From Oleiphilus messinensis (lineage in GTDB: Bacteria > Pseudomonadota > Gammaproteobacteria > Pseudomonadales > Oleiphilaceae): a stretch of 64,000 nucleotides of DNA. Shown one piece after another: positions 20,085-29,882 of the stretch; the first letter of the stretch is position 1, and every line of letters starts with the position of its first letter. The notes under the pieces were generated by a model that had not been told where the DNA came from, ran no database searches, and saw only the letters and a list, made by a program, of their open reading frames with translations. The DNA lies in assembly GCF_002162375.1 (NCBI RefSeq), contig NZ_CP021425.1, positions 2,815,001 to 2,879,000 of the forward strand, given 5' to 3'. Position numbers and translations under genes: made by a program.

Positions 20085-21103
20085 GGTGTGATGCTGCCTC
20101 CGCGGAAGAGTAACTTCAGACCATTTAACAAGGGTTCCTGAGTGCTTAGCGTATGCAGTGGAATATTCAGTTTGCCCACCGTCTCGGTGAGGTACTGTTG
20201 CTGTTCATTTACTTTGGATTTGTAGCGGCTTCTCGCCTGATTGTCATAGGTATCGAGCAGGGTGAATTGTTTACCGTCAGAAATCGGATACATACCAGGC
20301 GGTGGAAGCTCGAAATCCAGGGGGTCTGACGTTTGTATCGCGATAATTTCACTGTGTTTTTGCAATTCAAAAAGTATCTTGCGGGATTCCGGATTGAAGT
20401 CCAGAAAGTCGCTGATCATAATCAGTAATCCACCGGGTTTCCCGATTCGCCGATATTCCTGAAGCATGCTGTTCAGATCGATTAATTGTTCGGACTCGGT
20501 ATCACTTACGTTTAACTTTTGATTAAATTCACTAATGGTGTTCAGGATGTGCATGAGTGTTTTCCGACTTCTTGCCGGACGGATTTCCCGGTGCTCATGG
20601 TCTGAGAATACTAATCCCCCAACGCGATCCCCTTTGTTAATTGTCAGCCAACTCAGCGTGGCGGCGATTTCTGCAGCGAGCACAGACTTGAAACAGTGCC
20701 GGGAGCCGAAGAACTGGGAAAGACTTTGGTCACAGAGCAGGGTTACAGGGCGTTCCCGTTCTTCATGATAAAGTTTGGTGTGCGGTTTTTGGCGTCGTGC
20801 GGTAACACGCCAGTCAATGCTGCGGATGTCGTCACCCGGCTGGTACGCTCTCACTTCGGCAAACTCCATGCCGCGACCCCGAAAGCGCGATTGGTTTGGC
20901 CCCGATTGCTGGCGCAACCCCCGCTTTGCTGAGGGCAGTTGCAGCGCAGCAGCGGTGAAACGGAGTCTTATCAGATCCTCTAGACTGCTGTAGACACGTC
21001 CTTCGACTGACGACTTTACAAAATTGTCAGTCGGAAAATTCGAGGCTAGATTGTCTGCGTAGTTATTTGGTTTTTTTGTTTTAAAAATACCCATAGATCG
21101 CAC
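20081..21103 (-). CDS. DUF58 domain protein (MoxR-associated)
   Basis: The 340-residue protein carries the DUF58 signature: GRGMEFAEVRAYQPGDDIR followed by IDWRVTARR near residues 75-105, then a degenerate VWA-like fold (LLCDQSLSQFFGS). DUF58 genes regularly accompany moxR, as here. A second ATG three codons in could be the true start. It is probably cytoplasmic, since no signal peptide is seen. Function is inferred from the association only. Confidence 0.87.
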   Translation of the reverse strand: MRSMGIFKTKKPNNYADNLASNFPTDNFVKSSVEGRVYSSLEDLIRLRFTAAALQLPSAKRGLRQQSGPNQSRFRGRGMEFAEVRAYQPGDDIRSIDWRVTARRQKPHTKLYHEERERPVTLLCDQSLSQFFGSRHCFKSVLAAEIAATLSWLTINKGDRVGGLVFSDHEHREIRPARSRKTLMHILNTISEFNQKLNVSDTESEQLIDLNSMLQEYRRIGKPGGLLIMISDFLDFNPESRKILFELQKHSEIIAIQTSDPLDFELPPPGMYPISDGKQFTLLDTYDNQARSRYKSKVNEQQQYLTETVGKLNIPLHTLSTQEPLLNGLKLLFRGGSITP

Positions 21104-21157
21104 TTTTATTGAAACGTTGATATCTGATAGTGCCTGGATACTTGAATACTGTGTGAA

Positions 21158-22123
21158 TCAGCTTACCGGTACACGTTCAAGTATCGTGTCGATCACTTTA
21201 TCAACGGTCATACCCGCAGCCTCAGCCTCGAAGCTGATCAGCAGGCGGTGTCGTAATACTTCGCGGACGACAGATTGAACATCATCCGGGCTGGTAAAGT
21301 CGTTGCCTTTCAACCAGGCATGCGCCCGTGCGCAGCGGTCAAGGGCAATTGTTCCTCGAGGGCTTGCACCGAAATCAATCCAACGCGCCAGATCTTCACC
21401 ATAGCGTTCGGGCTTCCGGCTTGCCATGATGATTTGGACGATATAATTTTCGACACTGTCCGCCATATAAATTTCATTTACGGCCTTGCGGGCGGCAAAG
21501 ATAGACCCCTGGGTAATTTTTTCGATCTGCGTCGTACCTGATTGCTCCGTAGTATTTTCAGCTCGTGCTAATTTCAGAATTGATTTTTCCGCGGTCTCAT
21601 CCGGATAATCAATTTTTACGTGCATCAGGAATCGATCCAATTGTGCCTCAGGGAGGGGGTAGGTTCCCTCTTGCTCGATCGGATTCTGTGTTGCCATCAC
21701 GAGAAACAGTTGGGGCAGGGGCCAGGTTTGATTGCCGACACTGATTTGTCGTTCAGCCATTGCCTCAAGTAACGCGGATTGGACTTTTGCTGGTGCCCGG
21801 TTAATTTCGTCGGCCAGTACCATGTTGTGGAAAATCGGTCCTTTCTGAAAGCTGAAGCTACCGTCTTCCGGACGGAATATCTCTGTGCCAGTGATATCTG
21901 CCGGTAAGAGATCGGGGGTAAATTGAATACGTTGAAAATCTGCTTCCAGTTTGTTGGAAAGATCCTTGATTGCTTTCGTTTTTGCCAGGCCGGGTGCACC
22001 TTCAACCAAAAGATGGCCATCGGCAAGTAGCGTGATCAGTAGGCGCTCGACAAGGTGGGCCTGTCCTATAATGTGTTCGCTCAGGTAATTACGGAGCTGT
22101 TGAAAATCTGTTTGAAAACTCAT
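21158..22123 (-). CDS. moxR: MoxR-family AAA+ ATPase
   Basis: The 321-residue AAA+ protein has a Walker A VEGAPGLAKTKA near residues 39-50, Walker B LADEINRA near 107, sensor 1 with ATQNPIEQEG near 145, and a C-terminal lid (GASPRGTIALDRCARAHA). These are MoxR hallmarks. It is the first gene of the six-gene minus-strand operon, with 54 bases to the DUF58 gene. By family knowledge it uses ATP to mature or activate VWA-domain partners, here BatA and BatBC. It is divergent from the glutamate dehydrogenase gene. Confidence 0.92.
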   Translation of the reverse strand: MSFQTDFQQLRNYLSEHIIGQAHLVERLLITLLADGHLLVEGAPGLAKTKAIKDLSNKLEADFQRIQFTPDLLPADITGTEIFRPEDGSFSFQKGPIFHNMVLADEINRAPAKVQSALLEAMAERQISVGNQTWPLPQLFLVMATQNPIEQEGTYPLPEAQLDRFLMHVKIDYPDETAEKSILKLARAENTTEQSGTTQIEKITQGSIFAARKAVNEIYMADSVENYIVQIIMASRKPERYGEDLARWIDFGASPRGTIALDRCARAHAWLKGNDFTSPDDVQSVVREVLRHRLLISFEAEAAGMTVDKVIDTILERVPVS

Positions 22124-22318
22124 GATATGTTTTCACTTTTTGTTTGGCGGAGTCATTATTTTTTAATCGGATGCCACTAAGGTGTGGACGTTGCCCAAAA
22201 TTTCAAGGCGTAGACTATCATTAAACTATGTTCATGATTCGGAATGAGACTTGATTCTAAATCGCATAAAAATAAACAGTTAATCCCGGTGTTCTGAGAT
22301 ACCGGTAAGTGGGGGAAT

Positions 22319-25300
22319 ATGAAGCAGGCTAATACTGAAAGTAAAGAGAAGTTCCTGAGCCAACTGGAAGAGCTCTATCGCGAAAAACTGGAAGCCAGAC
22401 TCGCTGACGATGTGATGCTGTTCGCCAGTCAATACTTCGAGAATCTCCCGGTGGAAGAAGCTCGGGGGCGCAGGTTGGAAGATATTTATGGTGCAGTCTT
22501 ATCCTGCTGGAACTTCCTGAATCATCATCAGGTAAATCAACCCAAAGTCGAGGTTTTTAACCCTGACCTGGAAGAGAACGGTTGGCAATCCACCCATTCT
22601 GTTATCGCGATATTGCATGTTAATATCCCGTTTTTAGTCGATTCGATCCGGCTGGCCCTTAACAAGGCAGAGCTTACGATCCACTCAATCCATCATGCGG
22701 TATTGCAGGTTGAACGCGATCGGAAAGGGCACTTGACCAAATTGCTCACCCGGGATGAAAAACTGGCCAAGAAAAAAAGTGATGCCAAGAAAGGTGCAGG
22801 GGAAGCTTTTGTATTTGTCGAGATTGATCGTCGAAATGAGGCTAAAGCGCTTGAGGGTCTCCGTCTGGAATTACTGCAAGTGCTGTCTGAAGTACGCATA
22901 GCGGTAGATGATTATGAAACCATGCGCCAGTATGCGCTGGATTCGCGCAAGGAAATCAAAAAGAACAAACAGTTTTCCAGTGACGACCTCACTGAAGCGA
23001 CCGCTTTTATCAATTGGCTGGCGGACGATCACTTTACGTTTCTGGGCTATGACGAGTATGAGTTTACCCGCCGGGATAATGACATTGAATTAAGGCGTAT
23101 CAAAGGGTCGGAGTTGGGGATTCTGAAAAGCCACAATGAACGACCGGGAACAGCCTATCTGAGCGAATTGCCCCGCAAGACTCGGGAACATTTGCTAAAA
23201 CCAGATATTTTTGCCTTTGCCAAGTCAGCACAGCGATCTCGTGTCCATCGGCCTGCCTATCCAGACTATGTCTCCATTAAAAAGTTTGATTCGGATGGCA
23301 ACGTAATCGGAGAACGTCGTTTTCTGGGCCTTTACACCGCCACGGTGTATCAGCAACGCCATTCAGAAATCCCATTGATCCGAGCCAAAACGGCGAGTGT
23401 TATTGAACGTTCCGGGCTCGATACCAACGAGTATGGGCGCAAGGAGTTGGAGCAGGTTCTTGCTGTATATCCCCGAGATGATTTGTTTCAGATTGACGCG
23501 GATGAATTATTTCGTGTTGCAATGGGAATTATGTACATTCAGGAGCGCCGTAAGATCCGGTTATTTATCCGGGAGGATGCCTACGCCCAGTTTGTCAGTG
23601 CAATGGTGTTTGTGCCCCGGGATATTTACAACACCGATTTGCGTCTGAAAATGGAGCACATCTTGTGCACCGAACTTGAGGCAGAAGACATTGAATTTAC
23701 CACACATTTTTCCGAGTCAGTGCTAGCGCGAACCCAGTTTAATATTCGGGTGAAGCAAAAAGACGATCGAGTAATTGATGTCGATGCGCTGCAAAATAAA
23801 ATTGTTGAAGCCGCACAATCCTGGAAAGATGGCTTTCGTGAAGCATTGTATGAAGCTCATGGGGAGGAATTGGCGAACACCTACATTCATCTCTACGAAA
23901 ATGCTTTCCCCGCCGCATATCGAGAGGAGTTTTCTCCTCGTCGGGCCGTAATCGACGTCGACCACATGGCAGAAGTCAATCGTGACAAGCCGATATCCAT
24001 GAGTTTTTATCGGGCGCTTGAGGAGCTTGATCACACCCTTCACTTCAAATTATTTCACCCTGAAGAGCAACTCCCTCTGTCGGATGTTTTACCTATTTTT
24101 GAAAATCTCGGTTTGAAGGTTATCGGTGAGCACCCTTATGAGGTCAAAAACCGTAAGGGAGGCGTGGTTTGGATACATGATTTCACCTTGCACAGTTATG
24201 CCGGTCGGGTTATTGATATTCACCGCATACGAAAAATATTTGAAGAACTGTTCCAGAAAGTGCTGCTCGGCGAAGCAGAAAACGATAATTTCAACCTGTT
24301 GCTCCTGGGGGCCCACCTGAATTGGCGCCAAATAGCCTTGATTAGGGCTTATGCGCGCTACATGCGCCAGATTCGGGTCAGCAATAGTCAGGAGTTTATC
24401 GCGCTAACGCTGGCAGCCCATGTTCCTTTGACGCAAATGATACTCACTTTCTTCGAGTCGAAATTTTATCCAGATACCTTTAAGAGCCGTTCCAAGAGTG
24501 CTGCAAGCCAGCAAAAAATAGAGCTTGAGTTCAATCAGGGACTGGACGAAGTGAGCAATCTCAGTGAAGACAAAATTCTAAGGCTCTATATCGATCTGAT
24601 AAAAGCGACGCTCAGAACCAATTTCTATCAGCCCGATAACGCCGGCCAGTTAAAGAATTATATTTCACTCAAATTTAGCCCTTCAGACATTCCGGATATG
24701 CCATTGCCCATGCCAATGTTTGAAATTTTTGTCTATTCCAACCGGATTGAAGGTGTGCATCTGCGCGGTGGAAGGGTTGCTCGAGGCGGGTTGCGGTGGT
24801 CTGACCGCTACGAGGACTTCCGTACTGAAGTGCTTGGCCTGGTCAAAGCTCAGCAAGTCAAGAATGCCGTGATTGTGCCTGTCGGCGCTAAAGGCGGATT
24901 TGTCGCCAAGCAGTTGCCGGAAAATGATCGGGAAGCTTTTTTGCGCGAGGGGGTCGAAAGTTATAAAACGTTTATCAGAGGTCTACTGGATATCACCGAT
25001 AATGTTCAAGAAGGTGCGGTTATCCCGCCGCAATCCGTGATCCGTCATGATGAGGATGATACCTACTTGGTTGTCGCGGCAGATAAAGGAACCGCCACGT
25101 TCTCGGATATTGCAAATCAGTTGTCAGCAGAATACGGGTTCTGGCTGGGGGATGCGTTCGCTTCCGGGGGCAGTCATGGCTACGATCATAAAAAAATGGG
25201 TATTACCGCACGCGGTGCCTGGGTGAGTGTTGAGCGACACTTTCGGGAAATGGGGGTTAATACTGCGACCACAGATTTTACTGTGGCCGGGGTGGGCGAT

Positions 25301-27205
25301 ATGTCGGGGGATGTTTTCGGTAACGGGATGTTGTTATCGCCCCATATTAAACTGGTTGCGGCATTCAACCATCTGCATATTTTTGTTGATCCTGACCCTG
25401 ATGCTGAGCGCAGCTTTGCTGAACGGCAGCGTTTATTCGAATTGCCACGGAGTACCTGGGATGACTTTGACAAATCGTTAATTTCTAAAGGTGGCGGTGT
25501 ATTTTCGAGAGCATCGAAATCAATCGCGCTTACCCCGGAAGTTAAAGCATTGCTCGGAATAAAAGTTGATCGGGTTCCACCGAATATGTTGATTTCTTAT
25601 ATTCTGAAGGCGGAAGTTGATTTGGTCTGGTTTGGCGGCATTGGCACCTATGTCAAAGCAAAAGCTGAAACCGATGCTGATGTGGGCGATAAAGCCAATG
25701 ATAATCTGCGGGTGAATGCCCGGGATTTACGTGCAAAAGTAATTGGCGAGGGGGGCAACCTTGGAATGACCCAGAGGGCCCGGATCGAGTTTGCGCTTCA
25801 GGGGGGGCGACTCAATACTGATTTCATCGACAATGCCGGCGGTGTGGATTGCTCGGATCATGAAGTTAACATGAAAATTTTGCTCAATGAAATTGTGGCA
25901 AATGGTGACCTCACCGAAAAGCAACGCAATGAAATGCTCGCGGAGATGACGGATGAAGTCGCGGCTCTGGTTCTGAAAAACAATTACCGTCAAACCCTGG
26001 CGATCAGCAATGCCTCCTTTGACGTTGCGCCAAGAATTGAAGAGTATCGCCGTTTGATCTCGACATACGAATCATCCGGAAAACTGAATCGTGAACTGGA
26101 GTTTATACCCGACGATGAAACCATATTGGAACGTAAGGTGCTCAATTTAGGGTTGAGTCGGCCGGAGCTCTCTGTGTTGATATCGTATGTAAAGGGAGAC
26201 CTCAAAGAGAGTTTGAATGAATCCGCATTGCCGGATGATGATTATCTTGCCCGGGAAATCGAACAGGTTCTCCCAAAAATGTTGGTTGAGAAGTATTCGG
26301 ATCAGCTGAAGTTACACAAACTGCGCCGTGAAATTGTGGCAACACAAATCGCCAATGATATGGTCAACCACATGGGGATTACTTTCGTCGAGCGCCTCAG
26401 GCAATCTACTGGAGCATCTGTGGGCGCCATCTCGTTAGCCTACATTATTGCGCGGGATGTTTTCAGGCTCGAGCATTGGTGGACAATGATAGAGCGACTT
26501 GACTATACCGTTCCCAGTGAGACGCAGGCAGAAATGATGAGCGAATTGATGCGACTTATCCGCCGCGCATCCCGCTGGCTGTTGCGCAATCGCCGCAGCG
26601 AGTTGAATATCGCCGCCAATGTGAAGAAGTTTGAAAAAGGCGTTAATGAAATTGCAGATAATCTGTCGAGCTATTTAATTGGAGACCAGCTACTCGAGTG
26701 GCAGAATAAATATGATCAATATGTTGCGGGTGGTATTGATCCAGGTCTTGCACAAATCATAGCCGGGGCAACGCATCTCTATTCTGCGTTGGGTATTATT
26801 GAAGCGCAGGAGCTAACGTCTACTACGTTGCCGGAAGTGGCCTATATCTATTACTCCTTGGGAGAGCAACTCGATTTGGGGTGGTTTTCCAGTCAAATCA
26901 ACCAGATGCGTCCCGCTACCCATTGGCAGGCCCTGGCTCGGGAGACTTTCAGAGAGGATCTGGACTGGCAGCAACGTTCCCTTACAGTTGGTGTGTTGCG
27001 CTTGAAAAATGCACCCAAGGCAGCGAATGAGCGCCTGACACACTGGTTGGAATACCACTCAGAGTTGGTGGATAGATGGTCACAGATGTGCACAGAACTC
27101 AAAGCATCAAAAGATCCTGAGTTCGCGATGTACTCCGTCGCGCTCCGGGAATTGTTGGATCTTGCCCAAAGTTCGACCCACGCGACACCGGGCGGTCAAC
27201 TTTAA
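22319..27205 (+). CDS. gdhB: NAD-specific glutamate dehydrogenase, large (180 kDa) type
   Basis: The 1628-residue protein matches the large NAD-dependent glutamate dehydrogenases of proteobacteria (GdhB of Pseudomonas) in length and sequence. The N-terminal half is a regulatory region with ACT-like segments. The catalytic core begins near residue 815 with RGGRVARGGLRWSDR and contains PVGAKGGF with the expected catalytic lysines, then a nucleotide-binding part (VIGEGGNLGMTQ near 1140). It converts glutamate to 2-oxoglutarate and ammonia, a catabolic role in the cytoplasm. The start has a GGGG-type binding site. The gene stands alone, divergent from moxR. Confidence 0.95.
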   Translation: MKQANTESKEKFLSQLEELYREKLEARLADDVMLFASQYFENLPVEEARGRRLEDIYGAVLSCWNFLNHHQVNQPKVEVFNPDLEENGWQSTHSVIAILHVNIPFLVDSIRLALNKAELTIHSIHHAVLQVERDRKGHLTKLLTRDEKLAKKKSDAKKGAGEAFVFVEIDRRNEAKALEGLRLELLQVLSEVRIAVDDYETMRQYALDSRKEIKKNKQFSSDDLTEATAFINWLADDHFTFLGYDEYEFTRRDNDIELRRIKGSELGILKSHNERPGTAYLSELPRKTREHLLKPDIFAFAKSAQRSRVHRPAYPDYVSIKKFDSDGNVIGERRFLGLYTATVYQQRHSEIPLIRAKTASVIERSGLDTNEYGRKELEQVLAVYPRDDLFQIDADELFRVAMGIMYIQERRKIRLFIREDAYAQFVSAMVFVPRDIYNTDLRLKMEHILCTELEAEDIEFTTHFSESVLARTQFNIRVKQKDDRVIDVDALQNKIVEAAQSWKDGFREALYEAHGEELANTYIHLYENAFPAAYREEFSPRRAVIDVDHMAEVNRDKPISMSFYRALEELDHTLHFKLFHPEEQLPLSDVLPIFENLGLKVIGEHPYEVKNRKGGVVWIHDFTLHSYAGRVIDIHRIRKIFEELFQKVLLGEAENDNFNLLLLGAHLNWRQIALIRAYARYMRQIRVSNSQEFIALTLAAHVPLTQMILTFFESKFYPDTFKSRSKSAASQQKIELEFNQGLDEVSNLSEDKILRLYIDLIKATLRTNFYQPDNAGQLKNYISLKFSPSDIPDMPLPMPMFEIFVYSNRIEGVHLRGGRVARGGLRWSDRYEDFRTEVLGLVKAQQVKNAVIVPVGAKGGFVAKQLPENDREAFLREGVESYKTFIRGLLDITDNVQEGAVIPPQSVIRHDEDDTYLVVAADKGTATFSDIANQLSAEYGFWLGDAFASGGSHGYDHKKMGITARGAWVSVERHFREMGVNTATTDFTVAGVGDMSGDVFGNGMLLSPHIKLVAAFNHLHIFVDPDPDAERSFAERQRLFELPRSTWDDFDKSLISKGGGVFSRASKSIALTPEVKALLGIKVDRVPPNMLISYILKAEVDLVWFGGIGTYVKAKAETDADVGDKANDNLRVNARDLRAKVIGEGGNLGMTQRARIEFALQGGRLNTDFIDNAGGVDCSDHEVNMKILLNEIVANGDLTEKQRNEMLAEMTDEVAALVLKNNYRQTLAISNASFDVAPRIEEYRRLISTYESSGKLNRELEFIPDDETILERKVLNLGLSRPELSVLISYVKGDLKESLNESALPDDDYLAREIEQVLPKMLVEKYSDQLKLHKLRREIVATQIANDMVNHMGITFVERLRQSTGASVGAISLAYIIARDVFRLEHWWTMIERLDYTVPSETQAEMMSELMRLIRRASRWLLRNRRSELNIAANVKKFEKGVNEIADNLSSYLIGDQLLEWQNKYDQYVAGGIDPGLAQIIAGATHLYSALGIIEAQELTSTTLPEVAYIYYSLGEQLDLGWFSSQINQMRPATHWQALARETFREDLDWQQRSLTVGVLRLKNAPKAANERLTHWLEYHSELVDRWSQMCTELKASKDPEFAMYSVALRELLDLAQSSTHATPGGQL

Positions 27206-27327
27206 GCGAGTAAGAAAGTGAGTCAGTAAGATAAGTAAGGGTAAATCACGAGCGGGTTCTGAGGGGAGGTTGCACTATTTATAGCAGTCTCTTCCTTCAG
27301 TAATCGAAGTGGGGGCTTTTTCAGGGC

Positions 27328-27369
27328 AAAAAAAAACGGCAATGTTAGATAAGTTCTAGCATTTACCGT
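27328..27369 (-). terminator. Orphan rho-independent terminator on the minus strand
   Basis: On the minus strand, ACGG plus a 9-pair stem (TAGAACATT-like arms with one wobble) closes a 6-base loop and is followed by nine T residues. On the plus strand there is no T run, so the orientation is clear. No minus-strand gene ends nearby: the next one upstream, the lytic transglycosylase, ends 790 bases away and a plus-strand gene lies between. Confidence 0.75.
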
Positions 27370-27565
27370 CTGGTTCGTGGGCTAAGTATTGGGTGCCCAG
27401 TCTTCTTGGTGGAGAAAACAAACGGCCTGAGTTTGTTGTCTCAAAATCAATGTGACTAGGTTATCAATTAGGGGGGCGTAGTGGCATCGTCCAAAGGGCT
27501 TAGTTTTATGGAAAAATAGCAAAAAAGTGAAGAAATCAGGTGATTTAGCGGAAAGAGTCGACCTG

Positions 27566-27597
27566 AAAGGCTGAGGGAATGGTCTTAAAGCCTTTTT
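27566..27597 (+). terminator. Terminator-like hairpin, plus strand
   Basis: AAAGGCT and AGCCTTT can pair around a 16-base loop, followed by two further T residues. It might end a plus-strand transcript starting behind gdhB. The long loop makes it a weak call. Confidence 0.35.
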
Positions 27598-27618
27598 GGT
27601 GTATAAATTCAGCTCAGA

Positions 27619-27648
27619 TTGTCAAACAATCTTAACGTTATTTATATT
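27619..27648 (+). promoter_or_regulatory. Putative sigma-70 promoter ahead of the DUF2835 gene
   Basis: TTGTCA and TATATT are separated by 18 bases, each matching the consensus at five of six positions. The predicted start would leave a leader of about 230 bases before the DUF2835 gene. Confidence 0.4.
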
Positions 27649-27884
27649 AGATTCTATGCTATCTCCTAATGGGGGAATTTTCTGTGGACTGGTCTAGGTT
27701 TTTAGTGAAAATTAGCTCTTTGCCACATTCCTGCTACTCAGCCGGTTTTCGCACAAAGTTTATTCGTTGAGATGCATTAATCTTCCGCCTGTGTTGTTAC
27801 TCATTTGTTGTACAATAGCAACCAGGCTAAACCTGTCGGACCTGCGCTAGTAAGTAATAAATTATTAGAGATAAAACGTATTTC

Positions 27885-28106
27885 ATGCACAGTATTATTG
27901 TAGATTTGGACATACCTGCGGATGATTGGTTGTACTATTATCGGGGGTCTGTGCGTTCTGTGTCTGCGATATGCAGAACCGGAAAGCGAGTTCAGTTCCC
28001 GGCTTCAATTCTGAAGAAGTTTGTGACACGTTCCGGTGTCCGTGGTGTTTTTCAGATAAATTTTGATGAAAACAACAAGTTTCAATCCGTGGTCAAGTTA
28101 GCTTGA
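27885..28106 (+). CDS. DUF2835 family protein
   Basis: The 73-residue protein matches the DUF2835 family along its length: YYRGSVRSVSAICRTGKRVQFPA, then LKKFVTRSGVRGVFQINFDENNKF. These small soluble proteins occur in gammaproteobacteria and have no known function. It is a single gene; the lytic transglycosylase gene converges on it from the other strand. Confidence 0.85.
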   Translation: MHSIIVDLDIPADDWLYYYRGSVRSVSAICRTGKRVQFPASILKKFVTRSGVRGVFQINFDENNKFQSVVKLA

Positions 28107-28159
28107 GTTCTCTCGGATCGCTTTTCATGCTCGTGGCTGGAATTTGAATTGCCCCGGAG

Positions 28160-28738
28160 TCAGTAATTCACAAACCAGTTTTTTTCCCATGCATTCATTA
28201 CTTTCTCGGGATACCAGGTTTTCCCCAGGCTACCATTGTAGCGGGCCAGGGCACGGGTTAAATTGCCTTTTTCTTTATCGATGTAATGTTTAAGAATGGT
28301 GCAGCCATAGCGCAGGTTGGTTTGTACTTGGGTCAAGTTATCCTCTGATCGACCAATTTCTTTTTTCCAGAATGGCATCACCTGCATCAGGCCTTGAGCG
28401 CCTACACGAGAGATTGCAAACCGGTTAAAGTGGCTTTCGATCTCAATGACCGCAAGAACCAGTTCAGGCTCGACTCCAGCGCGGTTGGCCTCTCTGTGGA
28501 TGAGCTCCAGCCACTCCAGGCGTTGCTTTGGGGATTTGACAAATTTTTCCAGGCGAGTGGACATGTCTACCAGCCAGACTTCGGCATCGTAACGATCTGC
28601 AAATGATTGATTGTCTGTTATGGTGTTTTTCAGCAAGTCCCTGAGTTCAGCATCGAAGAGCTGTTGCCCGGCGAGTGAGTTGATACTGGAGAAGAGGCTG
28701 ATTAGAAAAGCGAAACAGAGTAAGGGCGAGAGCGACAA
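28160..28738 (-). CDS. Lytic murein transglycosylase (SLT domain)
   Basis: The protein ends in an SLT-type lysozyme fold: catalytic Glu in VIEIESHFN, then GAQGLMQVMPFW and ARYNGS. It should cleave the glycan strands of peptidoglycan in the periplasm. A hydrophobic signal-like stretch (PLLCFAFLISLFSSINSLAGQ) leads the sequence. The start is uncertain. I prefer the TTG at 28738, which has an AAAGG binding site about 10 bases upstream and avoids overlap with the neighbouring gene. A longer version beginning at 28858, also with TTG, would overlap the diguanylate cyclase gene by 59 bases but would supply the basic residues usual ahead of a signal peptide. Confidence 0.82.
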   Translation of the reverse strand: MSLSPLLCFAFLISLFSSINSLAGQQLFDAELRDLLKNTITDNQSFADRYDAEVWLVDMSTRLEKFVKSPKQRLEWLELIHREANRAGVEPELVLAVIEIESHFNRFAISRVGAQGLMQVMPFWKKEIGRSEDNLTQVQTNLRYGCTILKHYIDKEKGNLTRALARYNGSLGKTWYPEKVMNAWEKNWFVNY

Positions 28739-28799
28739 GTGACGTTCGCCTTTGTTGCACGCACTTGAATTTGCCAGAGCCAGCCCCGGGGTTGTGCGC

Positions 28800-29666
28800 T
28801 TAGAATAACTCAAGCTCGCCACCGAATGAGTTTGAGTCGTCGATGATCCCAGCCTCAATCAATTTGCGAAATACAGATACTTGATTTCTTCCGGTATCTT
28901 TAGAGTAGTACAGCGCCTGATCAGCTTCGGCAATGGTGCTGGTCAGCCCTTTGGACGGGAAAATCTGGGTTAGCCCGGCGCTAATGGTAACCCGGCCTAT
29001 CTGAGGAAAATTCCGGGACTCAACAGCGATTCTGAAGCGATCAACGACCATTTCGGCTGTTATCAGATCTGCGTCATTCAGTACAATGATGAATTCTTCT
29101 CCTCCGTATCGGAATAACCAATCTTCAGCCCGAAAGGCTTCCTGCATCATATTGGCAAGCAGAATAAGTATTTCATCCCCGTATAGATGGCCATAGGTAT
29201 CGTTGATTTTCTTGAAGTGGTCAACATCCAGGATGGCCATTGCCCGTCGTTCATCTTTTTTACGATGGTGCTTTCTGGGTCCGAACAAGCGCTGCATTCG
29301 CTCATCGAAAGCAGTGCGGTTCAGCAGTCGGGTCAGCATGTCCTGGGTGCTGCGATAGATGTGATGATACTGGTTGCTATAGACTTCCAGGAGTTCTTGT
29401 AAGCTCTGGGTATCCGCTAACTCAGCGTTATTCGAAATCAGTAACTTGGCAACCATGCCGGATCCGCGGGCGATATCCAGTACCACATCGGCGGAAGACA
29501 GGTTTTCGGACGTGAGGTTATTGGGGTCGTGGATTGAAACGCTTTCGGCTGCGAGCATTTCTTTGACGGCTTGTGTAAACGCCTCGTCCAAATGAAAAAC
29601 ATCTTTTTGCCGTGTCAAATCGACCAAATATCGGCAGCGGCAATCATCTTTTTTTGTTTTTCGCAT
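28800..29666 (-). CDS. GGDEF-domain diguanylate cyclase
   Basis: The 288-residue protein has a C-terminal GGDEF domain with the active-site motif RYGGEEF near residue 193, preceded by LDVDHFKKINDTYGH. It should make cyclic di-GMP from two GTP. The inhibitory I-site (RxxD) is not apparent just ahead of GGEEF, where LFRYGG follows AEDW, so product inhibition may be missing. The N-terminal 130 residues are soluble and unlike known sensor domains that I recognise; they include VVLDIARGSGMVAKLLI. It lies upstream of the transglycosylase on the same strand. Confidence 0.88.
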   Translation of the reverse strand: MRKTKKDDCRCRYLVDLTRQKDVFHLDEAFTQAVKEMLAAESVSIHDPNNLTSENLSSADVVLDIARGSGMVAKLLISNNAELADTQSLQELLEVYSNQYHHIYRSTQDMLTRLLNRTAFDERMQRLFGPRKHHRKKDERRAMAILDVDHFKKINDTYGHLYGDEILILLANMMQEAFRAEDWLFRYGGEEFIIVLNDADLITAEMVVDRFRIAVESRNFPQIGRVTISAGLTQIFPSKGLTSTIAEADQALYYSKDTGRNQVSVFRKLIEAGIIDDSNSFGGELELF

Positions 29667-29882
29667 GTTTATTTATAAAGTGCTGGGTTGTTTCAGGGCT
29701 AGCCTGTAGTAATCATTAATTGGTTTTGTTTAGTGTGTCCGGACGCCTAAAGTATAAACCTACTTTTACTATTTTGCTGTGAATGGCATTGTAATAGAGC
29801 GTCAAAAAGCCGGGAAACCTGAAATAGATCACCCTGCCGAAGTGAGCAGGGTGGAGTTAACCGCGGGGGAATCTTCTGCTGA

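Larger units (their letters stand above)
27206..27884. other. 680-base gene-free region behind gdhB
   Basis: No convincing protein gene lies here. It contains a strong minus-strand terminator, a weaker plus-strand terminator-like hairpin and a plausible sigma-70 promoter (listed separately), so one or two small RNAs are possible. Several GGA trinucleotides (in TGGAG, TGGAA, CGGAA contexts) occur, but I could not fold a known CsrB/RsmY-type RNA. No tmRNA, 6S, RNase P or SRP RNA signature was found. Confidence 0.5.

Noticed and set aside
27206-27884. RNase P, 6S, tmRNA or SRP RNA in the gap behind gdhB
   Set aside because: None of their conserved sequence blocks could be found on either strand.
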